64,000 bases of DNA from Pegoplata infirma (lineage: Eukaryota > Arthropoda > Insecta > Diptera > Anthomyiidae): positions 172,579,896 through 172,643,895 of the forward strand of contig OY992540.1 in the NCBI GenBank assembly GCA_963921195.1, in the 5' to 3' direction. Both the position numbers and the translations under genes were made by a program. Below, piece by piece: positions 23,713 through 34,025 of the stretch; position 1 is the stretch's first letter, and each line of letters starts with the position of its first letter. Below the pieces are notes generated by a model. The model saw only the letters and a program-made list of their open reading frames with translations, searched no databases and was not told where the DNA came from.

Positions 23713-23768
23713 AAATCATTTTGGGGGGGGAGAAATCCCATTCTCCCCCCCCCCTGGATCCGCGCCTG

Positions 23769-23815
23769 ACTACACAAACGACTTCCATGTAGTAACTGCA
23801 ATAATTTTCTGAATG
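23769..23815 (-). mobile_element. MITE remnant, right piece
   Basis: Continuation of the 17721-17749 MITE: ACTACACAAACGAC, then CATGTAGTAACTGCAATAAT, ending CTGAATG, a one-base variant of the family's CTGAGTG terminus. Confidence 0.7.
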
Positions 23816-23883
23816 TATTAATTAGACAAAAATTTTGATAAAAAAAAATTTTATTTAAACATTTATGAATTAATGCGATACAA

Positions 23884-24733
23884 AACAAGTAAGAAAATTA
23901 TAGTCGGTCAAGACCGACCATAAAATACCCTACACCAGAGTTTCCCGGAAAATGGGTCCCAAGTTCAAACATGGACTGATTAGATCTATATTTTGTCAAA
24001 TCTTTAATAAGTGTAAAAAGCACTCACTAATCAAATTTGAGTGGAATAGGCTTCTTTTTGTTGACAATAAATCACTTCAACTGAATATCGGGCGAAATTT
24101 CCACATGGGACCTAAGTCCAAAAATGGTCCGATGATAATCAGATTTGATAAGGTTATTAAAGTACGCGTTTAACATACACAAACAGAATTTTAATTAAAT
24201 ATTTTCTATTTTAATGAAATTTGAGAGATTTATGTGAAAATCGGGAAGGTGGTTTGTATTGGGGCTACAATAAGTACTGGTTCGATTTCTTTAAAATTTG
24301 GAATGGTGATTTGTGTTGATAAAACATGATTACCTGCCAAATTTCGAATAGATACCTGTTAAAATGCGTCTATTAGAGTCATTTGAGCCAAAACTAAAGA
24401 GGACCTTTGTATGGGGGCTAGGTCTAAATATGGACCGATTTTTTCCAATTTCAATAGGCTTCGTCCTTGGGCCAAAAGAGGCTTAAGTTTCAAATTTCAA
24501 GTCAATTGATTAAGAATTGCGACCTGTATCGTGTTTACACCGTTTACATGGACAGACAGACGGACGGACGGACGGACGGACGGACGGACATCGCTAAATC
24601 GACTCAAAAAGTGATTCTAAGCCGATCGGTATACTTAAAAGTGGGTCTAGGACCAATATTTCGGGTAGTTACAAACATCAGCACAAACTCATTATACCCT
24701 GTACCACAGTGTGGTGTAGGGTATAAAAATATA
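23884..24733 (-). mobile_element. HINE, near full length
   Basis: Minus-strand element: 3' end AACAAGTAAG with hairpin GTCGGTC-AA-GACCGAC and sub-terminal ATACCCTACACC; (GACG)n tract at 24556-24589; 5' sub-terminal ATACCCTGTACCACAGTGTG near 24693, paired with TGTAGGGTAT. A close inverted copy lies at 50177-50783. Non-autonomous; mobilisation would need a Helentron supplied elsewhere (family knowledge). Confidence 0.8.
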
Positions 24734-24734
24734 T

Positions 24735-27657
24735 TTTTATACCCTCCACTAGAGCACCCACAAAATGTATGGGATGTGCAAAAGTGTATTTTTTATCGCT
24801 CCCCGCTTATTTTCGGTTGAGTTGGGATTAAAAAATAATATCTATCCAGAAATTGGACTTCTAGGTTGCAAACAGACCAAGCAGTTTGAACTTTTGACCT
24901 CAAAAATGGGCTAAAAAACCTTTATAGATTAATTTGGCTGTAACTCTTAAAATAAAAGTTTTTCGCAATTAACTTTCATAACAATTTTTATGTAGAATTA
25001 AAATGCAAAGATTTTTCTCTCACGTTGTTTAGACCTAAATATGTCCGATCGCGGTGTTTTAAGCGGTTAAAGTCAAAATTTGGGTCAGAACTTTTTTTTA
25101 AAAAATTCTCGTAAATTTTTAAATTGGGGAAAATTTGAGCTCTTTGCACAATTCACTAGGGTATTGAATGTACTTTGGCAAAAAAATTTTTTTTGCAAAA
25201 ATATATCGACCCTTCCATGAAAAAATCCCAAAGTTCGTCTCTGAATCTCTTTTTTTTACCATTCAACCTCAATATAGGCGAATACTCACTTTGTAATTCC
25301 GTGAGTTTCGCACCGAAACATCTGTCTAGGATTTCCCTAAATATATATGGGGTATTCAGTGCCAAATTGGACACTTTGAAAATTTTTATTTTAGATTTTT
25401 TAATTATTTTAAAATTTTTTTTAAAACCCATTAAAACCCCCATCCAAGTTAGTTTTCAAAATTTTTAAATTACCCGTTCCAAAGATATCGAATTTTCAAA
25501 AAAAAAAAAACAACTATCGTTTTCCGTATTTCTATCAAAAAAAATTCAAAAATGGTCAACATTTTTTTTTTAATTTTTGTTTTTTTATTAAAAATTTCTT
25601 AGTGTTCTAATATGCGATTTTTAAATGATTGCACTCTTTGTTTTTTTTTTCAATCTTTTCTTAAAATGTTTTATTTGATTTTTTTTTAATTTTTTGTGGT
25701 AAACTTAACATTTTCTTAAAGTTATAAGCTTAAGTAGATCGTGGGATTATGGTAATATATAAACAAGAATTAAAAATAAAAAGGTAATTAATATATTCAG
25801 CGGTTTTTGAGTTTTTTTTGTTGTCTTCCAATCTTTATTAAAACATTTTGACGAAAAAAAGATAAAATTTTAACAAATTATTTCGAATTTGGACCATTTT
25901 TAAAGAAGTGATAAGTAAAAGACAGAAAAAATCGTGTTTTTTTTTATAATACCATATTTTTTGAACGGATTATCAAAAAAGATATCAAAATTTACTTGGA
26001 ATGGGTTTTTGAAGGGTACTACAAAATTGAAAAAATATAAAATTAAAAATTTTCCAAGTGTCAGATTTGGCATGGAATACCCCATATATACTATGTGGAA
26101 TCCTAGACTTATCTTTCGTTGCGTAAAACACGCACTTACAAAGTGAATATACCCCCATAACATGGTTGGAGGTCAAAAAAATTGTGGTTCAGAGTAGGAT
26201 TTTGGCAATTTTTTATGGAAGGGTCGATATATTTTTGCAAAAAAAATTTTTTGGAAAACTACATTCAATACTCTATTAAATTATGCAAAGAGCTAAAATT
26301 TTCCCCAATTTAAAAATTTATGACAATTTTTTAAAAAAAGTTCTCACCCAAATTTCGAATTTAATCGCTAAAAACACCGCTATCGGACATATTTAGATCA
26401 AAACTGTATGAGAGAAAAATCTTTGCATTTTGAATCTACAAAAAAATTGTTATGAAAGTAATTTGAGAAAAACTTTTATTTTAAGAGTTACAGCCAAATT
26501 AATCTATAAAGGTTTTTTAGCCCATTTTTGAGGTCAAAAGTTCAAACTGCTTGGTCTGTTTGCAACCTAGAAGTCCAATTTCTGGATAGATATTATTTTT
26601 TACTCCCAACTCAACCGAAAATGAGCGGGGAGCGATAAAAAAAACAATTATGCATATATGGGTGCTCTACCCTCCACTCTAGTGATAGAGGGTATATATA
26701 AGTTTGTCATTCCGTGTGTAACACCTCGAAATATTGGTCTAGGACCCCATAAAGTATATATATTTATGATCCTCGATCGATTTTAAGTCGATCTAGCGAT
26801 GTCCGTCCGTCCGTCTGTCCGTCTGTCTGTCTGTCTGTCTGTCCATAGAAAACAAGCTAACTTTTGAAAGACTTTACAGAGGCTACTGAAGTTTGGCATA
26901 TATGTTTGTCATTTACCTGTTCAGGTTGGTATTGCAATCCAGCCAAATCGGTCCAGTGGTTCAAAAGTTATGAGCAAAAGAGTAAATTTCGGCAAGGGTG
27001 TTTCGCGAATTTACGAGGTAAAAAACACGATAACTTTCGAAAAACAATAATGATACTACTGAAGCTTGGCATGTATCTTTGCTGTTCCCCGGGTCTGTTT
27101 GGTATTAAATTTCAGCTCAATCGGTCCAGTGGTTCAAAAGTTATAAGCAAAACCCTGAATTTCAGATTAGATTCATCTAAAATGCCACGTGTTTTAACAA
27201 GTTTTAAAAGCATTGGTGGTAACTAAACAATGCTTTTCAAACTTGTTTAATTTTAAAGCAATGCTTTTTAAACTTGTTTAGTTTTAAAAGCATTGGTAAC
27301 TTAAAAATTACACTCGAAAAAAATTTTACACTCAAAAAAAATTTTACATTAAAAAAAAATTTTACACTCAAAAAAATTTACACCAAAAAAATTTCGTTTT
27401 TTTTTTTACAAAAATGGCAATACGTGCATTCACTCAGAAATATTTTTACAGTAAAAAAAACATTACACTCAAAAAAAAAAATAGTAATTTTTCTTTTTTT
27501 TTTTAAATGACAAAAAAAGAGTATTTTACTCAAAATAAAATATTTCTAACCAAAATTGTTAATTTTTTCACGTTAACAAATGTACTACCCTTTAAAAAAA
27601 TGCATTGTGGAGGGTATTCATAGATTCGGCAAAGTCGAATTTAACTTTTCTACTTGT
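24735..27657 (+). mobile_element. HINE split by a foldback
   Basis: Begins TTTATACCCTCCACT and resumes after the 24751-26668 insertion with CTAGTGATAGAGGGTATAT, then CATTCCG, AAAGTATATATATTTATG and a GTCCGTCCGTCTG tract near 26800-26842. Ends GTGGAGGGTATTC, hairpin TTCGGC-AAA-GTCGAA and ACTTGTT. The 120-codon frame at 26864 lies inside this transposon and resembles the same stretch in other copies. Confidence 0.82.
24751..26668. mobile_element. 1.9-kb foldback, 10-bp TSD
   Basis: Starts AGAGCACCCA and ends TGGGTGCTCT, flanked by perfect ACCCTCCACT duplications at 24741-24750 and 26669-26678. Arms of roughly 700 bp (24751-25460 and 25960-26668) are close inverted copies around an AT-rich centre near 25700. 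The 9-11 bp TSD fits Mutator-like or FB-type foldbacks. The mirrored frames near 25160-25468 and 25900-26176 are arm shadows. Confidence 0.9.
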
Positions 27658-27874
27658 TTTTTAATATTTTTTCTTAATTTTGTCCATTTTTTCAAAAAAC
27701 ACAATTTTTTTATCCGCGATGCGCGTACAAAGATATAGACGGATTTTTATCATTTTGGTTTTCAAATGGTTGTATTGCCTTGTACCAACTTTTCCGCACT
27801 ATTAATATAGTTGATCTCAGCACTTTGTTGGAATACGCAGCCCTTAAATTTTTTTTCGAAGTCAAGTTGAAGTG

Positions 27875-28452
27875 CACTCAGAAAATTATGTAAGTTACTA
27901 CATGTTAGTTGTTTGTATATTTTATAGTAGTTAGTTGTTTTCAACTACAAAGTCAGTTGTTTTTGTATGAAAAATATCAAACAACTATTTCTGTTAGTTA
28001 TTTTAAGTAGTTTTTTTTTTTAATAACTAACAAAAAAGTACTGTGATGTAGTAACAGTTATTTAAAGTAGTTAATTTTATTTTTTTTTGTATCTCTGAAA
28101 AATTTTTAAAGTTTTTTTCCAAAAAATAAAAATAAATTTTCGTTTTTTTTATTTTTCACAACCTTTTTTTTTTTTTTTTAAAAATTTGAAAAAATTTGGT
28201 CTTCAAATTTTTTTCTGAAAAATTAAAAAAAAAAAAAAATATTTATTGATTATTTTATTTTTACTACATTTTAGTTGTTTTGACTACAAATGTAAGTAGT
28301 TTTTACTACATAAGTCAGTTGTTTTTTGTCAGTTAAAATAACTAACATTGTTAGTTGATTTAACTGAAAAAGTAGTTGACCCAAAACAACTTACAAAGTA
28401 GTTATTTTAACTGACATTTGCAGTTGATTTTACTAACATAATTTTTTGAGTG
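27875..28452. mobile_element. CACTCA-family MITE copy B
   Basis: Starts CACTCAGAAAATTATGTAAG and ends ACATAATTTTTTGAGTG; flanks TG/TG. 578 bp; same orientation as copy C and inverted relative to copy A. Confidence 0.88.
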
Positions 28453-28759
28453 TGAAAGCTGAAAGCCTTATCCCACTAAATTTTTATGTCCAGAAACAGC
28501 AAACAAATTATTTTATTTACCCTTTTTCAAATTTTATGTATCATTACCTAAAATGTTTCTTCTAATTCTCAATGAATGTAGAGTTGAATATCGTCGCTGC
28601 GTCAAAAAATGGAGTCATGTGTTTTTAAAACTTTTTCGAAGAGGCCCAAAAAACAGACTTATTTGGTCCTTTCGCAGTACTTTTTAAAAGTCAACTTTTT
28701 ATCAACATAAAATTTATAATATTGGCTTAATATTTATATGAATTTTTTTTTTCATAAAA
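28453..28759. other. Repeat flank, no gene
   Basis: About 90 bp at the left is the diverged copy of 8941-9030 mentioned there. The rest is AT-rich with no feature I can name. Confidence 0.4.
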
Positions 28760-28890
28760 GTGCGTTCTAGGGTTGCCATTCGTACTGTTTTAAACAGTAC
28801 ATGTACTGTTTTTTATAAAAAGTACTGTTTTATGCACAGCACCTAAAACAGTACGCAAAAGTACTGTTTTTTAAAGCGTGTACTGTTTTT

Positions 28891-29623
28891 CCCAGCAAAA
28901 CTTAGATTACCAAATAAGGTATAAAATAAGGTATAGGATCTCTTATTTTATACATTGCAGCATTGATGATTTTAACAGGCGATGAGACTCAAAGTAATGC
29001 ATCCACATTATCACAAAGAATACCAGTAAGGTATAAAATAAGTCATAAATTTATAACGAAGAATACGAGTAAGGTGTAAAATATATGATATTTTATAGGT
29101 TACGAGAAATGAAATAATATAGCATGCCAGAAGATAATATATAAGGTGTTACGAGTAGTGAAAAAGTAATTTGGTATTAAATTTACTCACGTGATTGTAA
29201 GTGAGTGTAAGTAGATAAAATATGCTCGTGAGTGTGTGTCGTTAGAAATTTCTTGTCGTGAGCCCATCTCTAGTTTAAACTTATGCATTTTTTTATAAAA
29301 TAATTATTTTTTATGTTATTGTAATGCATTTTGCATCCAATTATAAATAATGCATTATTTCAAACTTTCAAATAATATATAATGTAACCAAATATAAGTC
29401 ATCCATGATTTAATGTTTAGAAATAATAAATATGAAATACAATTTTTCCAGTAATCATGCATTACGTAGCAAATTATTAGTAATGCATTATTTTTCACTT
29501 GAAAATAATACGTTGTGGAACAAATGTTTGGTAAGACATCATAAAATAATGCTACAAATAAGTTATATACATTACCTGGTAATGTGTTATATAATCACTA
29601 CCCATTACCAAAGTTTTGCTGGG
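28891..29623. mobile_element. TIR element, CCCAGCAAAACTT ends
   Basis: CCCAGCAAAACTT at the left and AAGTTTTGCTGGG at the right, a perfect 13-bp inverted pair. Flanked by TGTACTGTTTTT on both sides, although the host itself repeats TACTGTTTT, so the TSD length is unclear. The interior has TAATGCATTA-like words. 733 bp, non-coding. Confidence 0.8.
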
Positions 29624-30410
29624 TTGTACTGTTTTTTTATACTTATCACCAAAATGTAACATTTTTCGAAAAATGTTTCATATTTGACAAAATTTTAATT
29701 CAATTTTTAAAAAGGAGCTAAATGCAATTTAATTTTATACCACACTCAAAAAGAAAAGTGGAAAACTTAACTAAATTCAATAATGATTTAGCTCCATTGC
29801 CATGTTTTCCTTCTTTTTAACTAAATTTTTCTGAAAAATAAGAAAAAGAAAAAACTAGAAAATGGGAACAAGTTTATTTTATTGAGTACATCTCATTTAA
29901 AGTTCCGATTGCGGGCAGACCCCATTAGGTTCGAAACCCATGGGTCCAGACCACCTTAGGCCAAGTCCCATTGGGTCTATTAAGGATCGTCATAGATTTT
30001 GATTCAACATCTTTGCCCATTTCGCTCTACCATGCTTAGTTTTAAGGATACGGGAATTTAAGGGCCCAAGAGGGTCTTTAGAATCTTAACGGGATAGCTA
30101 AAAAACTATTACACGGAGGGATTATGACGGTCGTGTTAAGAACTACAAAAATGTATTTGGCATTTTTTTTTTTTGTTTCGGTAATATTTTCTGAGAAATG
30201 AGGAACGCTCAAAATTTTAGATTCAAATTGAGGAGTCCATACATTGAAAGGGGACCGGAGACTCTTTAGAGATTTTTAGAATCGAAAATGAACACTTTTT
30301 TGCTCTTTATGGCTTAGTTTTTTTTGAAACATTTTTTGAAAAAAAAATTTCCTTAAATTGCATAAAATTTACTAAACCTAAAGAAAAAACGTTGTTTTTT
30401 TATTTTTAGT

Positions 30411-32595
30411 ACCAAAAAGGTACATAAAAATAAAATGTATTTATTCGGCCTTTATATATGTATATATATTCGATTAGAGTTTTATTCTAGTTCGAGGCCC
30501 AAAAATATTTCTATATATGATATTGTCATAATAGAGTATTTTTAATTTATTGCTTTAAAAAAGTTACTCATCTCATAGTATATCTGTACTGATCAGTTTC
30601 ATCCCCACTAAAGGAATCATCAGCAGACTTTAGAGAATCATCGTTGGTCAATCAAACATCAAACCAGACATAATATTTGATATATTTCACAAGTTATTTG
30701 AGAAATACTATTATGAAGGTCCGAAATCTGTTTTCCAACAAAAATAACTCTTTTAAAGCCAAAATTGTATATACTAAATCACCGTCGGTAATTATTAATA
30801 TATGTGTTGCTGTTATTTTACAATAACAACAGTACCTAACCAAACAATAGGGTTGGTAGGATAAGTCGTACTAAACTTTGTGTTAAATGTTGTTTTTTTA
30901 TTTTTACACTCAGAAAATTATGTAAGTTACTACATGTTAGTTGTTTGTATATTTTACAGTAGTTAGTAGTTTTCAACTACAAAGTCAGTTATTTTTGTAT
31001 GAAAAATATCAAACAACTATTTTTGTTAGTTATTTTAAGTCGTTTTTTTGAATAACTAGCAAAAAAGTACTGTAATGTAGAAACAGTTATTTAAAGTAGT
31101 TAATTTTATTTTTTTTTATCTCTGAAAAACTTTCAGTTTTTTTCTAAAAAAAAAAAAATCGTCTTTTATTTTTCACAACTTTAAAAAAAAAAAAAAATTT
31201 GGTCTTCATTTTTTTCTGAAAAATTTTTTGAAAAAAAAAATATATATAGTTTATTTTATTTTTACTACATATTAGTTGTTTTGACTACAAATGTTAGTAA
31301 TTTTTACTACACAAGTCAGTTGTTTTTTTGTCAGTTAAAATAACTAACATTGTTAGTTGATTTAACTAAAAAAGTAGTTGACCCCAAAACAACTTACAAA
31401 GTAGTTATTTTAACTGACATTTTCAGTTGATTTTACTAACATAATTTTTTGAGTGTAGTACCAAAAAGGTACATAAAAATAAAATGTATTTATTCGGCCT
31501 TTATATATGTATATATATTCGATTAGAGTTTTATTCTAGTTCGAGGCCCAAAAATATTTCTATATATGATATTGTCATAATAGAGTATTTTTAATTTATT
31601 GCTTTAAAAAAGTTACTCATCTCATAGTATATCTGTACTGATCAGTTTCATCCCCACTAAAGGAATCATCAGCAGACTTTAGAGAATCATCGTTGGTCAA
31701 TCAAACATCAAACCAGACATAATATTTGATATATTTCACAAGTTATTTGAGAAATACTATTATGAAGGTCCGAAATCTGTTTTCCAACAAAAATAACTCT
31801 TTTAAAGCAAAAATTGTATATACTAAATCACCGTCGGTAATTATTAATATATGTGTTGCTGTTATTTTACAATAACAACAGTACCTAACCAAACAATAGT
31901 GTTGGTAGGATAAGTCGTACTAAACTTTGTGTTAAATGTTGTTTTTTTATTTTTAGTACCAAAAAGGTACATAAAAATAAAATGTATTTATTCGGCCTTT
32001 ATATATGTATATATATTCGATTAGAGTTTTATTCTAGTTCGAGGCCCAAAAATATTTCTATATATGATATTGTCATAATAGAGTATTTTTAATTTATTGC
32101 TTTAAAAAAGTTACTCATCTCATAGTATATCTGTACTGATCAGTTTCATCCCCACTAAAGGAATCATCAGCAGACTTTAAAGAATCATCGTTGGTCAATC
32201 AAACATCAAGTAGGTAGGTACTGTTGTTATTGTAAAATAACAGCAACACATATATTAATAATTACCGACGGTGATTTAGTATATACAATTTTTGCTTTAA
32301 AAGAGTTATTTTTTTTGGAAAACAGATTTCGGACCTTCATAATAGTATTTCTCAAATAACTTGTGAAATATATCAAATATTATGTCTGGTTTGATGTTTG
32401 ATTGACCAACGATGATTCCCTAAAGTCTGCTGATGATTCCTTTAGTGGGGATGAAACTGATCAGTACAGATATACTATGAGATGAGTAACTTTTTTAAAG
32501 CAATAAATTAAAAATACTCTATTATGACAATATCATATATAGAAATATTTTTGGGCCTCGAACTAGAATAAAACTCTAATCGAATATATATACTA
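30411..32595. repeat. 498-bp tandem repeat with inverted last copy
   Basis: ACCAAAAAGGTACATAAAAA starts copies at 30411, 31460 and 31958. Copies 1 and 2 are nearly identical; copy 3 stops near 32207 and is followed by an inverted copy to about 32595. Copies 2 and 3 are 498 bp apart; copies 1 and 2 are 1,049 bp apart, which is 498 plus 551, the exact size of the MITE at 30907 plus a 2-bp duplication. No coding potential recognised. Confidence 0.93.
30907..31455. mobile_element. CACTCA-family MITE copy C with empty site
   Basis: Starts CACTCAGAAAATTATGTAAG and ends CATAATTTTTTGAGTG. Flanks TA/TA. The empty site is visible in the next tandem copy (ATTTTTAGTACC near 31950), which proves a 549-bp insertion with a TA duplication. 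Confidence 0.96.
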
Positions 32596-33321
32596 AAGAA
32601 AAAACTTTATCAATTCTAAGAAGATAAATATGATGAACTAATTGGTTGCAAATTATGTCAATAAAATTTAAAAATTTTTAATAAATTTTACTAAATTGTA
32701 AAAAAAAAACATTTTCCCAAAATTTAGTTAGGCCTTTGTTTGAGTGTAATAATACCGTTTTCGCGTTTGCTTTTTAAAGTCGTGTTTTAATTAAAACACT
32801 GTTTTATGGATTTTTTCATATGTTTTTGATAGGAAGATCGGTGTTTTAGTTAAGCGAAAGCATAGACTACAAAAGCTTTTCAAGTAAGATATCGCGGCAA
32901 CTACACGCAAAAAAAAATCTGTCTCAGATTGAGCAATCCTACTTGGTAAAACTTTTTTCATACCAAAAAAATTTTTTACCAAATTTTTTCTTAAATTATT
33001 CTTGTCGATGTTAAAGTAACATAATTCATTTTTTATGTAAAATTACCAAGTAACATGCACAATAACGCAAATTACATGCAAAAAAAAAATATCAAAAGAA
33101 AACAGAAAAAACAAATACAGACCGCCATTTTCATTTTGTATTTTAGTGTGCGTCGTTCGTTTATTTTTTGTGTTATAAAAACGTGAAAGGAAATTGATAA
33201 ATAAAATTAAAATAAATTAAAATAAAGAATTAGTTTTTAAAAGATAAATAAATGTAAGATACAAAAATGCTAAAGTTAATTTTGCTGTCATAACTTAAAA
33301 CACCATCCATTCTACAAAACC

Positions 33322-34025
33322 AATGGAGTCCCAGACGTATGTTTCGATGAATTACAAATGGAATGATAAAGTGAGTTTACCCCTATTCCGAAGACACCAA
33401 TAAGGTTTAATAGATTTTTAGTTAAAAATTAGTGTTTGGTAATAATTTTCTATTTTTACAGGGTACTGGTAAATAAATTTTTGAAGCTATGGCGAATCAT
33501 TCACTACACCCAAAAAAAAAACGTGGGTATTCAATACTAAAAATTTAACTAAATTTTAGTCCAAAAGGACCTAGTGCAGGAATTGGTAACCAATACTAAA
33601 ATTTTTTACTAATATTATTCAAAACCAGTAAAAATTACTAATTTTAGTACTTTGAAGATACTAAAATTAGTAACGAATTAGTAGATTTTGGTAAAAAATC
33701 ATTTACTAAACCTTTTACTGTAGAATTATTTTGAGTGTACAATAAAGAGCATGGGCACCAGTCCTGCCTTTAGTTATAAAATAAAAAACGCAAAGTCAAG
33801 GGAGTCCAGACCTGTTTTGATGAGTTACAAATGGAATGACCTAGTAAGTGTTCCTCCATAACAAGAGACCAATGGGGTTTACCAGTTTTTTAAACTAAAA
33901 ATTAATGTTTTGTAATAATTTTCTATTTTTACAGGATGCTTTTAAATAAATTCGTGAAGCTATAGCGGATCCTTCACTTCAAGAAAAAGCGTATGCAGCA
34001 GTCACTGGAGAAAATTGTACATAAA
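33322..34025 (+). pseudogene. Tandemly duplicated exon-intron-exon relic
   Basis: Two diverged copies of one structure. Copy 1 runs ATGGAGTCCCAGACG (33323), TTACAAATGGAATGAT, donor GTGAGT, acceptor ATTTTTACAG, then AGCTATGGCGAATCATTCAC. Copy 2 (from about 33810) has TTACAAATGGAATGAC, GTAAGT, ATTTTTACAG, AGCTATAGCGGATCCTTCAC and continues CAAGAAAAAGCGTATGCAGC. The shared peptide flavour is YKWND then (R)EAIADPSLQEKAY. Both carry the same TAA just after the acceptor, so neither is intact. Copy 1 is split by the 33507 MITE. I do not recognise the protein. Confidence 0.6.
33507..33737. mobile_element. MITE inside the exon-like copy 1
   Basis: Starts CACCCAAAAAAAAAACG and ends AATTATTTTGAGTG, TA on both sides (33505-33506; 33738-33739). 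Removing it joins TTCACTA to CAATAAAGAGCATGGGCACC, which aligns with copy 2 (TTCACTTCAAGAAAAAGCG), confirming the boundaries. 231 bp. Confidence 0.88.

Larger units (their letters stand above)
17750..23768. mobile_element. 6.0-kb hAT-like composite element
   Basis: Ends CAGGCGCGGATCCAGG at the left and CCTGGATCCGCGCCTG at the right, a perfect 16-bp inverted pair. Flanked by ACTACAC at 17743-17749 and 23769-23775; the MITE it interrupted shows that the uninserted site reads TACTACACAAACG. CAG-type ends with a 7-8 bp duplication suggest hAT. It encodes no transposase I can see. Contents: a satellite-armed foldback, three hAT MITEs, 34-bp-type repeats and a polypyrimidine tract. Confidence 0.82.
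29743..32746. mobile_element. Probable TIR element with CACTCAAA ends
   Basis: Left CACTCAAAAAGAAAAG followed by ACTTAACTAAATTC; right GAATTTAGTTAGG-like (read AATTTAGTTAGGCC) then TTTGTTTGAGTG. The inverted match is imperfect and no TSD is evident. It would enclose the 498-bp repeats. Confidence 0.45.

Noticed and set aside
23586..23888. 100-codon Lys/Glu-rich minus-strand frame
   Set aside because: Complement of a polypyrimidine tract at the end of a transposon; low complexity only.
26795..26842. GTCC/GTCT tracts as independent microsatellites
   Set aside because: They occur at the same internal position of each HINE, so they belong to the element.
26864..27226. 120-codon frame in a HINE
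   Set aside because: Corresponds to the generic internal HINE sequence that is interrupted by stops in the other copies.
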